Assembly: GCF_900107995.1 (NCBI RefSeq) | Contig: NZ_FNUM01000001.1 | Span: 321,695-385,694, forward strand | Direction: 5' to 3' | Origin: Alcanivorax sp. DSM 26293 | GTDB lineage: Bacteria; Pseudomonadota; Gammaproteobacteria; Pseudomonadales; Alcanivoracaceae | DNA length: 64,000 nucleotides | Shown: piece by piece, positions 18,222 to 27,035 of the stretch | Numbering within the stretch: the first letter of the stretch is position 1 | Layout: the number at the start of each line of letters is the position of its first letter | Notes under the pieces: model-generated | The model's database searches: none | The model's input: only the letters and a program-made list of their open reading frames with translations | Told to the model about the DNA's origin: nothing | Made by a program: the position numbers and the translations under genes

Positions 18222-19877
18222 ATGTCAGATTCCCGTTCCGGGTTCGCCGATTTAGGCCTGCCCGAGGTATTGCTCGCTGCGATTGCCCGCCAGGGCTTCC
18301 AGGAGCCGTCGCCGATTCAGGCGCAAGCCATCCCGCTGTTGCTCGATGGTCACGACCTGCTGGGCCAGGCACAAACTGGCACAGGTAAAACCGCCGCTTT
18401 CGCCCTGCCACTGCTGGCACGGCTGGATGCATCCCTGCGTCAACCACAAATGCTCATTCTTGCCCCCACTCGCGAACTCGCTATCCAGGTGGCCAAAGCC
18501 TGCGAAGAGTTTGCCCAGGGCATCAAAGGACTCAAGGTACTGCCGATTTATGGCGGCGGTGAATACCGTACGCAGCTCAAGGGCCTGCGTGACGGCGCCC
18601 AGGTGATTGTCGGTACCCCCGGACGTGTCATGGACCACATCGAACGTGGCTCCCTGAACCTGACCAACCTGCAGGCACTGGTACTCGACGAAGCAGATGA
18701 AATGCTCCGCATGGGCTTTATCGACGATGTGAAATGGGTACTTGAACGGACCCCGGACGACTGCCAGCTGGCATTGTTCTCCGCCACCATGCCACCGGTG
18801 ATTCGCAAGGTGGCCGATCAGCATCTGAAGAACCCCAAGCTGGTACGCATCGACAATGGCGGCGCCACCACCGGCACCAGCATTCGCCAGCGTTTCTGGC
18901 CGGTCGCCGGGCTGAACAAACTGGATGCCCTGTGCCGCATTCTGGAAGCCGAAGAGCACGATGCCGTGATCGTCTTTGTGCGAACCAAACAGGCAACCCT
19001 GGAACTGGCGGATCAATTGAACCGTCGCAATTTGCGCGCCGAAGCCCTTAACGGCGACATTCCGCAGCAACAGCGAGAAAAAACCGTTCAACGGCTGAAA
19101 GACAAGCGTTTTGACCTGCTGATTGCCACCGATGTGGTGGCCCGGGGCCTGGACGTTCCGCGCATCACCCATGTGGTGAACTACGACATGCCCGGTGACC
19201 CGGAAGCCTACGTACACCGTATCGGCCGTACCGGCCGCGCCGGTCGCGAGGGTGACGCGATCCTGTTCGTTTCCCGTCGTGAGCAGCACGTGCTGCGTCA
19301 GATCGAGCGCACCACCCGCCAGAGCATCGAAAAGATGACCCTGCCGTCCGTGGACGACCTGAACGCCAAGCGCATTGCCCGTTTCCAGGAGCAGCTCACC
19401 ACCGTACTGGAAGGCAGCGGCCTGGACGAAACCCGCGCTCTGGTCAATCAGCTACGCGACAGCATGGATGTCAGTGACAAAGACATGGCCACTGCGTTGG
19501 CGGTGATGATGTTCAAACGTGAACCGCTGATTCTGAAAGAACCGAAAATGATCAAGGAAACCCGCTCCCGTCGCGAACCGGCCCACGCTGCCGGCGGCCG
19601 CCGCGAGGATCGTGCCCCCCGTGGCAACAGGGGCAAAAGCGACAAGACCATGCGCCGCTACCGGATTCAGGTCGGCCATGACCACGGCGTCAAGCCGGGC
19701 AACATTGTTGGTGCCATCGCCAACGAAGCCAAACTGCCCAGCCGCCTGATCGGCCCGATCAAGATCCACCAGGACCACAGCACCGTGGAATTGCCGGAAG
19801 ACCTGTCTCCCCGCCAGCTCCACGTGATCCGCACCGCGCGGGTCTGCCAGCGTTCTCTGGATCTGGAAGCGGTTTAA
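18222..19877 (+). CDS. deaD: DEAD-box ATP-dependent RNA helicase
   Basis: 551 residues. It carries the helicase motifs: Q motif region, AQTGTGKT (I), PTRELA (Ia), DEAD (II), SAT (III) and HRIGRTGR (VI). A C-terminal DbpA-type RNA-binding fold (about residues 475-551, YRIQVGHDHGVKPGNIVGAI) places it with DeaD/CsdA, which helps ribosome assembly and mRNA decay in the cold. A charged RG/RR-rich linker separates core and tail. It converges on the dodecin gene, with heptad arrays in the gap. Confidence 0.94.
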   Translation: MSDSRSGFADLGLPEVLLAAIARQGFQEPSPIQAQAIPLLLDGHDLLGQAQTGTGKTAAFALPLLARLDASLRQPQMLILAPTRELAIQVAKACEEFAQGIKGLKVLPIYGGGEYRTQLKGLRDGAQVIVGTPGRVMDHIERGSLNLTNLQALVLDEADEMLRMGFIDDVKWVLERTPDDCQLALFSATMPPVIRKVADQHLKNPKLVRIDNGGATTGTSIRQRFWPVAGLNKLDALCRILEAEEHDAVIVFVRTKQATLELADQLNRRNLRAEALNGDIPQQQREKTVQRLKDKRFDLLIATDVVARGLDVPRITHVVNYDMPGDPEAYVHRIGRTGRAGREGDAILFVSRREQHVLRQIERTTRQSIEKMTLPSVDDLNAKRIARFQEQLTTVLEGSGLDETRALVNQLRDSMDVSDKDMATALAVMMFKREPLILKEPKMIKETRSRREPAHAAGGRREDRAPRGNRGKSDKTMRRYRIQVGHDHGVKPGNIVGAIANEAKLPSRLIGPIKIHQDHSTVELPEDLSPRQLHVIRTARVCQRSLDLEAV

Positions 19878-19970
19878 AACCGTCGCGAGGACCGAGTTGA
19901 AAGAAGCGAAAACAGTCTCCAACGGATTGCTGTTCTTCGTTTCTCGAAACTCGCTCCTCGCAACGCGTTA
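19878..19970. terminator. bidirectional heptad/stem-loop element between deaD and dodecin
   Basis: Plus-strand units ending in CGAG begin 5 bases after the deaD stop (19883-19910). Facing units run back from a point adjacent to the dodecin stop (19971). A short AACAG/CTGTT core lies between them (19911-19934). There is no strong poly-T tract, so terminator function is inferred from position. Confidence 0.55.
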
Positions 19971-20186
19971 TCAAGACCCGGAAATCCGGAAGCCCACCTT
20001 CAAACTCACCTGATAATGCCCCACCTTGCCATCCACGATATGGCCGCGGGTTTCGGTCACTTCGAACCAGTCCATCATTTTCAGGCTTTCCCTGGCAGTG
20101 GCCAGAGCGTTGTCGATGGCATCCTCAATGCCGGTTTTCGATGAGCCAACCAGTTCCACTTTCTTGTAAACGTGATGATCGGACAT
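19971..20186 (-). CDS. dodecin flavin-storage protein
   Basis: 71 residues, the usual dodecin length, beginning [19 protein letters not shown]. Dodecins form hollow dodecamers that bind riboflavin, FMN or FAD (and CoA in some bacteria) and buffer free flavin. The [11 protein letters not shown] segment includes the aromatic residue that stacks on the isoalloxazine ring. It is a single-gene unit convergent with deaD; GGAGAG precedes the ATG. Confidence 0.93.
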   Translation of the reverse strand: MSDHHVYKKVELVGSSKTGIEDAIDNALATARESLKMMDWFEVTETRGHIVDGKVGHYQVSLKVGFRISGS

Positions 20187-20360
20187 TTCGCTCTCCTTTT
20201 CTGTCCTCGGTCACTTCATCTGTGACACTCAAGAACCGGGATTACAAGGGTCACCTCCATGACATTGTTTAAAGATTAATCAAAAAACCATTGAAACCGG
20301 GGCGCACTTCCCTCAAAACAGACAGGGAAAGCACTTTCCTTTCGAGAAGGAGGTCATGCG

Positions 20361-20876
20361 ATGGATATGCACAAAATGACGCCCTGGAACTGGTTGCGCC
20401 AGGAAAGCAGCCGGGAACGGCCGTTGCCGCAACGTCAACCTCGCCATCCGCTGTTGCGTTGGGAACGAGAGTTCGACAACTGGTTTGAACAGATGCTGGG
20501 TGATATGGCCTGGACGACGCCAGCGCCCCACGCCGAACCCAGCATCCCGTTTCGTCCCAACCTGGACATTCTTGAGCGCGATGATCATTACCTGATTACC
20601 GCAGAACTCCCGGGTGTGGAAAAAAAGGATCTGCGCATCACGCTTCATCAGGACGCCCTGACCATTGCTGGTGAAAAGCAGGAGGCACTGAGCTCGGAGC
20701 GGGATGGCTATCACTACAGCGAACGCCGTTTCGGCCAGTTCCAGCGCCTGCTCAATCTACCCACCGATGCGGATGGTGAGGCCATGGAAGCGGTGTTCCA
20801 CAATGGCGTGCTGTCGCTAACCATTCCCCGCCACGAACACCATGGACAAGCCAGCAAGACCATCGAGATTCATTAA
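20361..20876 (+). CDS. Hsp20 small heat-shock protein
   Basis: 171 residues. An alpha-crystallin domain (about 67-160) starts at FRPNLDILERDDHYLITAEL and contains AELPGV; the GVLSLTIPR near the C-terminus is the conserved beta-8/9 motif. It is an ATP-independent holdase that keeps unfolding proteins soluble. A very strong GAAGGAGG lies 7 bases before the ATG, suggesting high expression. A TTGAAA at 20291 could belong to a heat-shock promoter, but no convincing -10 element was found. Confidence 0.93.
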   Translation: MDMHKMTPWNWLRQESSRERPLPQRQPRHPLLRWEREFDNWFEQMLGDMAWTTPAPHAEPSIPFRPNLDILERDDHYLITAELPGVEKKDLRITLHQDALTIAGEKQEALSSERDGYHYSERRFGQFQRLLNLPTDADGEAMEAVFHNGVLSLTIPRHEHHGQASKTIEIH

Positions 20877-20896
20877 GACAGGGCAACCATGACTTC

Positions 20897-20979
20897 CCGT
20901 AGGGTGCACTGAGCCTAAGCGAACTGCACCATCGGGCGTTGGATTGGTGCAGTTCGCTTAGGCTCAGTGCACCCTACGG
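20897..20979. repeat. perfect 34-bp inverted repeat
   Basis: The left arm (20897-20930) begins CCGTAGGGTGCACTGAGCC and the right arm (20946-20979) is its exact reverse complement, with a 15-base loop. It lies 20 bases after hsp20 and 88 bases before the metallo-beta-lactamase start. It resembles GTAGGGTGC-type intergenic repeats of proteobacteria. As RNA it would form a very stable hairpin, but no T tract follows. Confidence 0.9.
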
Positions 20980-21067
20980 AAATGAAAAACTCTTTCCCGG
21001 TGCCAACCCTGTCACACGGCCGATCGTAAACCGTCGTACCATGGACTTCCTGATCCGGAGGTTCGTG

Positions 21068-21820
21068 ATGCGCATCGTTGTTGCCCTGCTGGTATTGTTC
21101 TCCCTGCCTTTGCACGCAGATGAAATCCGACTCAGCGATGATCTGCAGGTCTACCCGCTGACCCAACACACCTGGGTGCACCGTTCCTGGGAAGTCATTC
21201 AGGGTCAGCGCTACCCCTCCAACGGACTGATTATCGTCGAAGAGAACGCCCTCACCCTGATCGACACCGCCTGGGGAGACGCCCCCACGGCGTTGTTGCT
21301 GGACTGGATCGAACAGCAGTTCGGCAAGGTGCCGGATCGGGCCATCCTCACTCACTCCCATGACGACCGCATGGGCGGCGCCAGAACGCTGGCGGAACGG
21401 GGGATTCCCGCCTGGGCGCATCCAGCCACTCTGGCCCTCGCCCGCAACGATCCCGATACCTTTTACGATCCGGACATTCCCCTGCCCCGGCTCCTCAAGG
21501 CTTTCACGGAGCAATCACGGATCACGTTCGCTAATCTGGAACTCTATTACCCGGGCCCGGCGCACAGCCCTGACAACATCCTTGTCTGGTATGCCCGCGA
21601 TGAGGTATTGATCGGCGGGTGCGCTGTAAAGGGAGGCTCGGCCACTGCTATCGGCCACGTGGAAGGCTCGGACGCCAGCCACTGGCCTGTTGCCATGGAC
21701 AATGTGTTGGCTCACTACGGTGATGCCAGTATCGTCGTCCCCGGCCATGGAGACATCGGCGATGCCAGCTTGCTTACCCATACTCGTAACCTGGCCGCGC
21801 GGGCTCTGGAGAATCCGTAA
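21068..21820 (+). CDS. subclass B1 metallo-beta-lactamase
   Basis: 250 residues. A signal peptide ends after LHA (residue 17). All zinc ligands of subclass B1 are present: H96, H98 and D100 in HSHDDR, H166 in GPAHSPDN, C185 in GGCAVK, and H227 in PGHGD; K188 is the usual B1 substrate-contacting lysine. The enzyme would hydrolyse beta-lactams in the periplasm using two zinc ions. The ATG at 21068 has GGAGG six bases upstream. No integron, transposon or resistance cluster surrounds it, so it looks like an intrinsic chromosomal gene. Confidence 0.93.
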   Translation: MRIVVALLVLFSLPLHADEIRLSDDLQVYPLTQHTWVHRSWEVIQGQRYPSNGLIIVEENALTLIDTAWGDAPTALLLDWIEQQFGKVPDRAILTHSHDDRMGGARTLAERGIPAWAHPATLALARNDPDTFYDPDIPLPRLLKAFTEQSRITFANLELYYPGPAHSPDNILVWYARDEVLIGGCAVKGGSATAIGHVEGSDASHWPVAMDNVLAHYGDASIVVPGHGDIGDASLLTHTRNLAARALENP

Positions 21821-21836
21821 CGCCCTGCTAACGGGG

Positions 21837-22217
21837 ATGTTTGTCACCGCTGCCAGTTCGGCTGCCCTGGCTGACAACGATACGGTTTTGCGTTTCGACA
21901 CCCCGGTGCAAATTGACGGTGAGGCCCGCTTTGATCGCGACAGCCCGCTGCAGCCCAACGCCAGCAGCTTTCGCATCCGGGAAGCCAACACGCTCAGCAG
22001 TGACAGCGGAGAACGCTGGGCCCTGGTCACCCTGGAGAACCGGGATGGAGGCAAGCGACTGCTGCAGAACAACTATCTGGTAGCAGAATTTGCCAACGGA
22101 GAGCGGCGCCACCCTACCGGCCTGGAAGGCTCCTTTGCCGCCGGGGAATCGCAACGCAAGATGGTTTTCTTTGGCTATCACCGCTTCCCCATTCTGCGTA
22201 TCTTCACGGCACGCTGA
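21837..22217 (+). CDS. small probable periplasmic protein of unknown function
   Basis: About 126 residues from the ATG at 21837, 16 bases after the metallo-beta-lactamase stop. The N-terminus (MFVTAASSAALA) looks like the end of a signal peptide. The frame is open upstream with a hydrophobic ALLTG before the Met, so the true start could be an unusual codon inside the end of the lactamase gene. The mature part is beta-rich and polar, with WALVTLENRDGG and MVFFGYHRFPILR. I do not recognise the family. Spacing suggests co-transcription with the lactamase. Confidence 0.65.
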   Translation: MFVTAASSAALADNDTVLRFDTPVQIDGEARFDRDSPLQPNASSFRIREANTLSSDSGERWALVTLENRDGGKRLLQNNYLVAEFANGERRHPTGLEGSFAAGESQRKMVFFGYHRFPILRIFTAR

Positions 22218-22220
22218 GGA

Positions 22221-22937
22221 TTATTTTTCCGGGATCAATAACGCATCAAGAGGCTGGCGGTCCGGCCGGAACTGGTTGATGCGGGTATCTGCCTCGTAAC
22301 CCAGCGACAACCCGCACAGCAACTTGTAGTTGTCCGGCAACCGGAAATGCTGTTCCAGCGGCGACCGCCACAGCCCCAGCGCCCCCTGGGCACAGGAGCC
22401 CAGACCCGCATCGGTGGCCGCCAACATCAGATTCTGCAGAAAGATACCGGCATCCAGCGCACTGTAGACACCCAGACCTTCATGGATAAAGACAAACAAC
22501 GCGACCGGTGCATTGAAGAAACGAAAGTTGTCACGCATCTGTTCATGGCGAGCTTGTTTGTCCTGCCGTCCGATATCCAGCAACTCATAAAGCCTGCGTC
22601 CGGTGGCCACTCGGCGGGGTTGCAGATCATCGGGATAATTCACAACCGGGCGAAAATCGCCGTCGGGAATGCCGTCCTTGCGCAACCAGGCCAGGACTTT
22701 TTTTGTCATGGGGGCTTTCTGTAGCGCCGCCAGTTTGTCAAAGCGCGGAGGCAATTCCTCTCGCAGACTCTCCAGTACCTTTCCCCGGGCAATGGCGATC
22801 TGATAAGGCTGGGTATTGGACCAGCTTGGGGCCGTGGTGGCAGCGGCAAGCAGCGCTTGCAGCTGGTCATCGCTCACCGGCTGATCGGTAAAGGCACGCA
22901 CACTGTGGCGAGCCCGTATCACATCACTGAATTCCAT
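22221..22937 (-). CDS. nitroreductase family FMN oxidoreductase
   Basis: 238 residues. The N-terminal RARHSVRAFTDQPV is the FMN-phosphate binding start of the family; SWSNTQPYQIAI follows, and the C-terminal FRLPDNYKLLCGLSLGYEAD is the standard ending. Such enzymes dimerise and reduce nitroaromatics, quinones or flavins with NAD(P)H. The substrate cannot be told. The gene converges on the small periplasmic protein with only 3 bases between stop codons. Confidence 0.92.
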   Translation of the reverse strand: MEFSDVIRARHSVRAFTDQPVSDDQLQALLAAATTAPSWSNTQPYQIAIARGKVLESLREELPPRFDKLAALQKAPMTKKVLAWLRKDGIPDGDFRPVVNYPDDLQPRRVATGRRLYELLDIGRQDKQARHEQMRDNFRFFNAPVALFVFIHEGLGVYSALDAGIFLQNLMLAATDAGLGSCAQGALGLWRSPLEQHFRLPDNYKLLCGLSLGYEADTRINQFRPDRQPLDALLIPEK

Positions 22938-22989
22938 TAACGTCTCCTGTTGCTGGTCATATCATGGCAGATGCCTACAATACGCAGCC

Positions 22990-23508
22990 ATGACCAAGTC
23001 CGTCCCTACCCTGCAACGCAGCGCCAATTTTTCCCGTTGCCGCCAATATCGCTATGCCCTGTGGCGACACTGGGGCCCCGGGGATGATTTTTTATTGCTG
23101 ATCGGTCTGAATCCGTCCACTGCCGACCATCGTCAGGATGACCCGACCATTCGCCGTTGCATGGGCTTCGCCCGGGACTGGGGCTACTCCGGCCTGTGCG
23201 TGGCCAACCTGTTTGCCTACCGGGCCACCTACCCGGAGGACCTGTTTGCCACCGACAACCCGGTGGGCCCGAAAAATGACCGATGGCTGCGCAAGCTGGC
23301 CCGTCAGGCGGACCTGGTCGTCGCAGCCTGGGGCAACCATGGCCGATTCATGAACCGTGCTCGCATCGTGTCTGATCGATTACCCGCCATGCACTGCATT
23401 CGCCTCAACGGCTCCGGAGAACCGGCCCACCCGCTTTACCTGCCCAAACATCTCACTCCCACACCCTGGAAGGTCCGCGAGCCAAGCCCCCTGAGAGCCT
23501 CTGAGTAG
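22990..23508 (+). CDS. DUF1643 domain protein
   Basis: 172 residues. The family pattern is visible: RYALWRHWG, LIGLNPSTAD, DDPTIRRCMGFARDWGY, NLFAYRATYPEDL, a VVAAWGNHG strand and LRLNGSGEPAHPLYL near the end (here IRLNGSG). The fold resembles uracil-DNA-glycosylase-like proteins, but the function is unknown. It is divergent from the nitroreductase with a 52-base gap. Confidence 0.9.
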   Translation: MTKSVPTLQRSANFSRCRQYRYALWRHWGPGDDFLLLIGLNPSTADHRQDDPTIRRCMGFARDWGYSGLCVANLFAYRATYPEDLFATDNPVGPKNDRWLRKLARQADLVVAAWGNHGRFMNRARIVSDRLPAMHCIRLNGSGEPAHPLYLPKHLTPTPWKVREPSPLRASE

Positions 23509-23588
23509 CGCCGCCCATACTCAGCGGTTCCCTTGTCTTCACCTTCACTCCGGGCGCAAGATAATAATCACATTCCCTAACATCATGG

Positions 23589-24050
23589 ATGACCGCCTTG
23601 GGCCCTCATACCGTCAACAATATTCGCCGTGCACGCTGGCTCGCTTACGGTGGCTTGATTCCCTTCTACGGCCTTGCCTTACTGGCCTGGATAGAGACCT
23701 GCCGAGAGTGGGCACTGCAAGGCATCGCGGCCTATGCCGCCATCATCATTGCCTTTCTGGGTGCCGTTCACTGGGGGAGAGCCCTGCAGCAATTTGACCG
23801 CGGCAATCAGTTCCCCACCTTGCTATTCGGCATCATGCCGGCGGTACTGGGCTGGTTTGCCTTGCTGCTGCCGCTGGAGTTTTCCCTGCCCATGCTGGCT
23901 GCCGGCCTGGTTTTTGTCTGGGGCACCGAGCAGATGGTGTTCACCGAAGCCTTGCCCGACTGGTATCGCCACTTGCGACACCAACTCACCGCCGCCGCCG
24001 TGATTGCCGTTTTGATAGGCTGGGCCGCCACCATGATCCCCATGTTCTGA
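23589..24050 (+). CDS. DUF3429 membrane protein
   Basis: 153 residues with about five membrane segments. The family marker AFLGAVHWGRAL lies near residues 57-68 and GTEQMVF near 112. DUF3429 proteins are inner-membrane proteins of unknown role. The ATG at 23589 is the only good start; the preceding stretch has no strong ribosome site. Confidence 0.88.
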   Translation: MTALGPHTVNNIRRARWLAYGGLIPFYGLALLAWIETCREWALQGIAAYAAIIIAFLGAVHWGRALQQFDRGNQFPTLLFGIMPAVLGWFALLLPLEFSLPMLAAGLVFVWGTEQMVFTEALPDWYRHLRHQLTAAAVIAVLIGWAATMIPMF

Positions 24051-24163
24051 TCCTCCCCCTCAATGCAGTTTCTCCCGCTTTTCCCGGCACCGTTTGCCGC
24101 ACAAGCGTAGCCACTTCGCACCGACACAGATAGACTGATTCAAATTCACAAGGAGACGGTGAT

Positions 24164-26491
24164 ATGTCCTTGTTTCCCCGATATCGGGTCTGTCTGAGTC
24201 TGTTTGCTGCGCTTTTTTTGCTGACGCCTGTGACTGCTGCCGAGCGGCCACTCAAGTATCAGACCGATATTCAGCCTATTTTTGAAACCAAGTGTCTGGC
24301 TTGCCACGGCTGTTACGACGCTCCCTGCCAGTTGAAACTGGAAGCCCCGGAGGGGCTGGACCGGGGCGCCAGCAAGAACAAGGTCTACAATGGTGTGCGC
24401 ACCGAATCCGTGCCGCCTACCCGCCTCTTTGAAGACGCATTCACCACCGCGCAATGGCGCGACAAGGGTTTCTTTTCGGTAATCGACAGCACCCACGGTA
24501 TGGAGTCATCGCTGCTCTACAACATGCTCGAGCTGGGCAGAGAGCAGCGTTTTGCTGACAACGAAAAATTACCGGATGACATCGTACTGGGGCTGAAGCG
24601 AATCAACAGCTGCCCGACTCCGGCAGAATTCGACGATTACGCCGACAAGCATCCCATGGGCGGTATGCCCCTGGCCGTCACCGGCCTCACTGACCAGGAG
24701 TTTGCTACCGTCAGAGAATGGCTGAAGCAAGGCGCTCCGCTGTCTTACCAAACGTTTTCTCTGTCAGAGGATGAGCAGCGCCAGATCCTTGCCTGGGAGA
24801 AAATGCTCAACCAGCAAGACAAGCGCCATCAACTTGTGGCTCGCTGGCTCTACGAACATCTGTTCCTGGCCCACCTGTATTTCGGCAATGACAGTGACAG
24901 CAAACCGGATCATTTCTTCAAGCTGTACCGCTCCAGCACCCCTCCGGGCGAGCCGGTGAAGCCCGTTGACAGCGTGCGCCCGAATGACTTGCCCCCCGAG
25001 CACTTCTGGTACCGCCTGGCACCGGTGCGCGGTAGCCTGGTCCACAAGACACACATCACCTTTGCCCTTAACGATAAAAAACTGGCTCGCACCCGCGAAC
25101 AGTTCTTTGCCGGCGACTGGGAAGTGGAAAAGCTGCCCGGCTACAGCTATGAACAACAGGCCAATCCCTTCCTGACATTTGCAGATATTCCCGCGCGAGC
25201 GCGTTATCAATTCATGCTGGATGAGGCCGAATACTTTGTGCGCACCTTTATCCGCGGTCCGGTATGCCGGGGTCAGGTGGCCACCGATGTGATACGCGAC
25301 CAGTTCTGGGCCGTGTTTCAGGATCCCGATCACGACCTCTACATCACCGACGCCAATTACCGCGCCAAGGTCAGTGGTCTTCTGGGTCTGCCGGGCCAGG
25401 AAGACAATTTGCTGTCACTGGGTCCCCAGTGGCTCAAGTACAGCGAAAATCGCAATGAATACCTGAACGCCCGGCACCAGGCCTATGGCGAAAAGGACCC
25501 GCAGGGACCCACCTGGGAGAGTCTCTGGGATGGCGACGGTGAAAACCGCAACGCCCTGCTGACCATCTTCCGTCACCATGACAATGCCTCGGTGCGCAAG
25601 GGACTGATCGGGGATCTGCCCCTGACCACCTGGGTGATGGACTACCCATTGTTCGAACGCAGCTATTACAACCTGGTCGTCAACTTTAATGTCTTTGGTT
25701 CCGTCTCCCATCAGGCCCAGACCCGCCTCTACTTCGACCTGATCCGTAATGGCGCTGAACAGAATACCCTGCGTTATTTCCCTCGTGAGCTGCGCACACC
25801 GGTGGTGGAAAACTGGTACCAAAACACTGGCAAGCTGCGTCTGTATGTGAGCTACGCATCAGTGGATACCAAGCATCCCACCGGCATCCAGTACCAGACC
25901 CGTACCCCGGTGAATGAATTCAACGATGCCCTGTTGAAACGTTTTGCCGCCATCAACGCCCGTCCTGACCCGATCAATCGGTGCGATGGGGAAGACTGTC
26001 ATCGCAATGATATTGCTGACTGGTTAAAAGCGCCGGAAACCGCGCTGGTGGGTATTGCTTCCACCCTGGCCCAGGACCTGAAAGCGGTGAACTTCATGCC
26101 CGAAGTCACCATGCTGCGCGTGGAAAATGACAACGGTGAGCGGGAGATCTATACCCTGATTCGCAATCGGGCCCACACCAATGTGGCCTTCATGCTGGGG
26201 GAGTCGCTGCGCTACCAGTCCCCGCTGGATAGCCTGACGATCTACCCCGGTGTTCTGGCCAGCTATCCCAACTTCATGTTCAACGTGAAAGCGAAGGAGG
26301 TAGAGGATTTCGTGTCCGCCATGCAGGCGATCAAGAAAGAAAAGGATTTCACGGCACTGACCGCCCGTTTCGGCATCCGACGAACCCATCCACAGTTCTG
26401 GACCTACTTCCACGACCTGACCCGCTACCTGGAAGAACACGAGCCTACCGAGGCCGGGGTCCTGGACATGAATCGCTACGAAAATCTGTAG
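24164..26491 (+). CDS. cti: fatty acid cis/trans isomerase
   Basis: 775 residues with a signal peptide (about 1-26) and a c-type heme site CLACH (C44-C47-H48) directly after it, as in Pseudomonas Cti. The periplasmic enzyme converts cis-unsaturated acyl chains of phospholipids to trans, quickly stiffening the membrane against solvents, hydrocarbons and heat. CDGEDCHR near residue 606 is a second Cys-His cluster. An AAGGAGA precedes the ATG. It stands alone and ends in a heptad element. Confidence 0.95.
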   Translation: MSLFPRYRVCLSLFAALFLLTPVTAAERPLKYQTDIQPIFETKCLACHGCYDAPCQLKLEAPEGLDRGASKNKVYNGVRTESVPPTRLFEDAFTTAQWRDKGFFSVIDSTHGMESSLLYNMLELGREQRFADNEKLPDDIVLGLKRINSCPTPAEFDDYADKHPMGGMPLAVTGLTDQEFATVREWLKQGAPLSYQTFSLSEDEQRQILAWEKMLNQQDKRHQLVARWLYEHLFLAHLYFGNDSDSKPDHFFKLYRSSTPPGEPVKPVDSVRPNDLPPEHFWYRLAPVRGSLVHKTHITFALNDKKLARTREQFFAGDWEVEKLPGYSYEQQANPFLTFADIPARARYQFMLDEAEYFVRTFIRGPVCRGQVATDVIRDQFWAVFQDPDHDLYITDANYRAKVSGLLGLPGQEDNLLSLGPQWLKYSENRNEYLNARHQAYGEKDPQGPTWESLWDGDGENRNALLTIFRHHDNASVRKGLIGDLPLTTWVMDYPLFERSYYNLVVNFNVFGSVSHQAQTRLYFDLIRNGAEQNTLRYFPRELRTPVVENWYQNTGKLRLYVSYASVDTKHPTGIQYQTRTPVNEFNDALLKRFAAINARPDPINRCDGEDCHRNDIADWLKAPETALVGIASTLAQDLKAVNFMPEVTMLRVENDNGEREIYTLIRNRAHTNVAFMLGESLRYQSPLDSLTIYPGVLASYPNFMFNVKAKEVEDFVSAMQAIKKEKDFTALTARFGIRRTHPQFWTYFHDLTRYLEEHEPTEAGVLDMNRYENL

Positions 26492-26496
26492 AGACA

Positions 26497-26866
26497 GCTG
26501 CAAGCCTCAAGCCAGAAGCTGCAACGCGGGTTGGGCCGTGCTAATTGGATGCCGCCCTGCCCGCGCTCAACGGTACGACCCGGGCTGTAGGAGCGTCGCT
26601 CGCGGCGCGATTCGGCCACCAGTGCAGCCACCTTCCCCCCGTTGGAGCCATGCTCGCATGGCGAATAGGGTTATGGTGGCACCGGATCGGGATGGTTTGG
26701 ATAGACCTGTCGAGCTCTGCGATTCCTGATTCCCCTCCGGGCGATTTCCGCGCGAGCGCGGTTCGCTTGCAAGCATAGGTTATTCGCTTCGCTCACCCTT
26801 CGGGCCGCACGGAACTACGTGCGTTACTCCGCTGCGCTCCGCTCCTACAGCGGCTTCGTAGAAATG
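26497..26866. repeat. composite intergenic repeat, copy 2
   Basis: It starts 6 bases after the cti stop. Units of the CAAGCCT type (26501-26528) lead into a CGCGGG/CCCGCG stem (26525-26565) without a T tract. REP-like units lie at about 26580-26605 and 26643-26670, the ACCTGTCGAG hairpin module at about 26704-26764, and a long tail ends GGCTTCGTAG near 26860. The rest of the gap to 27035 holds the promoter of the acyl-CoA dehydrogenase pair; I see no gene in 26492-27035. Confidence 0.78.
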
Positions 26867-27035
26867 ATAGCCGTTACCAGCTTCCCTCCCATACCCTTCA
26901 CCGCCCGTAGTTACCAGGCCTTTGGCGCCAACGTGTTGCTACTTGGCCCGACCCATCGGTCACACTGGTCAATGTGACTGAGCCCCTCCGGTCCATAATC
27001 GAGTGCAAATAGACACAACAACGAGGCGAACTCTC

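Noticed and set aside
17011-18447. 478-residue minus-strand open frame across the beta-helix gene and the deaD start
   Set aside because: It crosses a REP pair and the start of deaD, has no motifs, and is opposite two convincing genes.
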